Shown in pieces: positions 7,664-8,556 of a DNA stretch of 8,556 bases. The DNA lies in NCBI GenBank assembly GCA_005240015.1, contig SBBV01000365.1, forward strand, positions 1-8,556, read 5' to 3'. Within the stretch, counting starts at the first letter, position 1. Each line of letters opens with the position of its first letter. This stretch comes from Candidatus Odyssella thessalonicensis. Lineage in GTDB: Bacteria > Pseudomonadota > Alphaproteobacteria > Bin65. The position numbers and the translations under genes were made by a program. The notes under the pieces are model-generated. The model did not search any database, was not told the origin of the DNA, and was given only the letters and a program-made list of their open reading frames with translations.

Positions 7664-7948
7664 ATGACCGGACCGGCGCCGCCGCGCTTCAGGGTGGAAG
7701 TGGAGGAGGGCCCCGCTCACGGCGACCTCTACGAGCTCGAACAGACGACATTCTTTCGCGTGATCGACACGCGCACCGGCAAGGTCGTGCTGGCCCTGGA
7801 AGGCGAGATGAGCGCGCGGCTCGACGGCGGCGTCTGGAGCGATCATCAATATTCGGGCGTGCGCGAAGTGGTCATTGCGCCCGACCAGCGGTCGGTCCAC
7901 GTCAAGTATCACGACGGCCGCCGGGAGAGGGTCTCGTTGTCGAGCTGA
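7664..7948 (+). CDS. Small conserved-looking protein of unknown function (94 aa)
   Basis: I do not recognise this protein. Codon use is like that of the upstream genes, and ATG 7664 follows the amidohydrolase stop after 7 nt, so it is probably the last gene of the same transcript. The frame stays open far upstream (to 7343), but that part overlaps the amidohydrolase, so the ATG at 7664 is preferred. Its 94 residues have no Cys, signal peptide or membrane segment. Alternating hydrophobic/polar stretches suggest a mostly beta protein: RFRVEVEE (8-15), FFRVIDTRTGKVVLALEGEM (30-49), REVVIAP (67-73) and RSVHVKYH (76-83), with GVWSDHQYSGV (56-66) as a loop. The ending is basic and Ser-rich. It could be a small accessory or binding protein for the neighbouring enzymes, but nothing in the sequence proves this. 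Its stop codon lies inside the left arm of the following inverted repeat. Confidence 0.75.
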   Translation: MTGPAPPRFRVEVEEGPAHGDLYELEQTTFFRVIDTRTGKVVLALEGEMSARLDGGVWSDHQYSGVREVVIAPDQRSVHVKYHDGRRERVSLSS

Positions 7949-7967
7949 CCTTGACCGACTCAAGGTC
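7947..7967 (+). promoter_or_regulatory. 8-bp inverted repeat (operator or weak terminator) ahead of the toxin-antitoxin module
   Basis: GACCTTGA (7947-7954) and TCAAGGTC (7960-7967) are perfect reverse complements around a 5-nt loop, CCGAC. The left arm includes the stop codon of the 94-aa gene. No run of T follows (TCTCGTTCT), so it would be a poor intrinsic terminator. The right half lies between candidate -35 and -10 boxes, which fits an operator for an autoregulating antitoxin. Either role, or both, is possible. Confidence 0.4.
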
Positions 7968-7977
7968 TCGTTCTAAT
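7951..7977 (+). promoter_or_regulatory. Candidate promoter giving a near-leaderless antitoxin mRNA
   Basis: TTGACC (7951-7956) and TCTAAT (7972-7977) each match the sigma-70 consensus at 5 of 6 positions. Their spacing is 15 bp, shorter than the usual 17. Transcription would begin around 7984, almost at the antitoxin ATG (7986). No Shine-Dalgarno sequence precedes that ATG, which fits leaderless translation. The short spacing weakens the call. Confidence 0.35.
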
Positions 7978-7985
7978 TGTGTTCC

Positions 7986-8232
7986 ATGAAGATCATCGAG
8001 CGTTATCCGGCGGGCAAGTTGCCAAAGGAATTGTTGGGCGACGAGATTTCGCCCGACGAGATCGTGCGCATCGTCATTCAGCCGGCGCGCGCGCGATCTT
8101 GATGGCCTGACGCGCGCGGTCGAGCGGGCGGGCGAAGAAGCGCGGCGCAACGGTCTCACGCAAGATCTGCTGGATCGGATCGTGGAAGAGGCGCGCGAGG
8201 ACTACCATCGCCGTGTCACGGGTCGTTCTTGA
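7986..8232 (+). pseudogene. Probable antitoxin gene, frame broken at a GC-dinucleotide run
   Basis: From ATG 7986 the frame reads MKIIERYPAGKLPKELLG and on to QPARARS, then stops at 8100-8102 after 38 residues. From 8095 the +1 frame continues sensibly: DLDGLTRAVERAGEEARRNG, then LTQDLLDRIVEEARED (residues from about 8155), ending at TGA 8230-8232. That tail resembles the helical endings of small antitoxins paired with PIN toxins, by family impression only. No ATG, GTG or TTG in the second frame could start the tail independently before it is nearly over. The break falls at an alternating GC run (8085-8095). One more GC unit would give a continuous 82-residue protein reading QPARARDLDGLTRAV. 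The restored frame would overlap the toxin start by 20 nt, typical of coupled antitoxin-toxin pairs. It may be a true pseudogene, a slippage-controlled gene, a recoding site or a sequencing/assembly error. Confidence 0.6.
8085..8095 (+). repeat. Alternating GC run at the antitoxin frame break
   Basis: Eleven alternating bases, GCGCGCGCGCG, lie exactly where the antitoxin reading frame changes. Gain of one GC unit restores the frame. Short dinucleotide runs are modest slippage sites and are also error-prone in sequencing. Confidence 0.7.
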
Positions 8233-8556
8233 CACGAACGTCCTGGTCTCCTTTGCGCTGAACGCTGGCGGTGTCCCAGGGCGCGCCGTCGAGCGGGTCT
8301 TGCGACAGCACGAGTGGATTGGAACGCCGGAAACGGTTGCGGAATTCTATTCGGTTCTGTTTTCCGAGAAACTGCATCGCTTCGTGACCTTCGAGCGGCG
8401 CGAGGAAATCGCGGCATTTCTGATCCCGTTCGTCGAGATTCGCCGTGTCGGCGTCCGAATTGAGCTCTGCCGAGACGCCAAGGACCTCGAGGCAGCCAAG
8501 GCGGGCGAGGCGCACTTCCTGGTCACCGGCGACAAAGATCTTCCGGCGCTCGATCC
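8213..8556 (+). CDS. PIN-domain ribonuclease toxin, COG1569-like (3' end outside window)
   Basis: First 114 residues of a PIN-fold, Mg-dependent endoribonuclease, likely the toxin of a toxin-antitoxin pair. Strand 1 is RVVLDTNVLVS (3-13) with acidic D7. The second acidic position is E44 in TPETVAEF (38-45). CRDAKD (86-91) gives D88/D91, and LVTGDKDL (103-110) gives D107. These match the four-acid PIN active site. Relatives are about 130-145 residues, so roughly 20-30 are missing beyond the window. GTG 8213 is chosen because it begins just before the conserved first strand and lies inside the end of the antitoxin frame. GAGG at 8197-8200, 12 nt upstream, could serve as ribosome site. Compared with the pattern I recall, DPKDNKFLELA, the segment before VTGD is three residues shorter. 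By hand count 31 of 114 codons end in A or T, against 2 of the first 43 in the amidohydrolase gene, so its origin may differ. Confidence 0.82.
   Translation, partial: MSRVVLDTNVLVSFALNAGGVPGRAVERVLRQHEWIGTPETVAEFYSVLFSEKLHRFVTFERREEIAAFLIPFVEIRRVGVRIELCRDAKDLEAAKAGEAHFLVTGDKDLPALD

Noticed and set aside
7947..7975. Strong intrinsic terminator after the 94-aa gene
   Set aside because: The stem is only 8 bp and no oligo-T tract follows; it is kept as an operator or weak terminator candidate.
8102..8110. Independent start for the second half of the antitoxin (ATG at 8102)
   Set aside because: That ATG is in a third frame and meets TGA two codons later. In the tail's own frame only CTG 8107 is available early.
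8202..8535. Short minus-strand frames opposite the PIN toxin
   Set aside because: They lack motifs and ribosome sites, and lie opposite a recognisable PIN domain.
1..8556. CRISPR array, tRNA/rRNA, insertion sequence or phage genes
   Set aside because: Reading through found no regularly spaced repeats, cloverleaf-like sequence, transposase or integrase motifs, or terminal inverted repeats.

Overview
The window is very GC-rich, with strong G/C bias at third codon positions over most of its length. Protein sequences and gene style suggest an alphaproteobacterium (Rhodospirillales/Hyphomicrobiales-like). This is inference; no rRNA or marker gene is present to confirm it.

Layout. (1) Positions 1-882, minus strand: the N-terminal 294 residues of a class II histone-deacetylase-like amidohydrolase, cut by the window edge and probably starting at TTG. 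(2) Positions 883-1073: a divergent intergenic region with a 12-bp perfect palindrome and a candidate promoter for the rightward genes. (3) Positions 1074-7948, plus strand: a tightly packed run of five genes with gaps of 13, 4, 11 and 7 nt. They encode an RND periplasmic adaptor, an RND (HAE-1/MdtB-like) inner-membrane permease, a D-arginine-dehydrogenase-like FAD oxidoreductase, an ACMSD-type metal-dependent amidohydrolase/decarboxylase, and a 94-aa protein of unknown function. (4) Positions 7947-8556: a hairpin/operator-like inverted repeat with a possible near-leaderless promoter, then a small toxin-antitoxin-like module. Its antitoxin frame is broken at a GC-dinucleotide run, and its PIN-domain toxin is cut by the right window edge. 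This last region ends more codons in A/T than its neighbours, which suggests separate ancestry.

How the genes may work together. The pump pair has the expected adaptor-permease order and no outer-membrane factor, so it probably borrows a TolC-type channel encoded elsewhere. The two enzymes follow the permease so closely that co-transcription and translational coupling are likely. A plausible but unproven picture is one transcription unit that both exports and oxidatively processes an amine/amino-acid-like or aromatic compound. The FAD enzyme keeps the residues that hold the substrate carboxylate in Pseudomonas D-arginine dehydrogenase, but differs at two positions that contact the rest of the substrate, so its substrate is probably not D-arginine. 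No CRISPR array, tRNA, rRNA, insertion sequence or clearly new multi-gene defence system is visible. The most unusual items are the frame-broken antitoxin with its apparently full-length (so far) toxin, and the pump-enzyme gene cluster.
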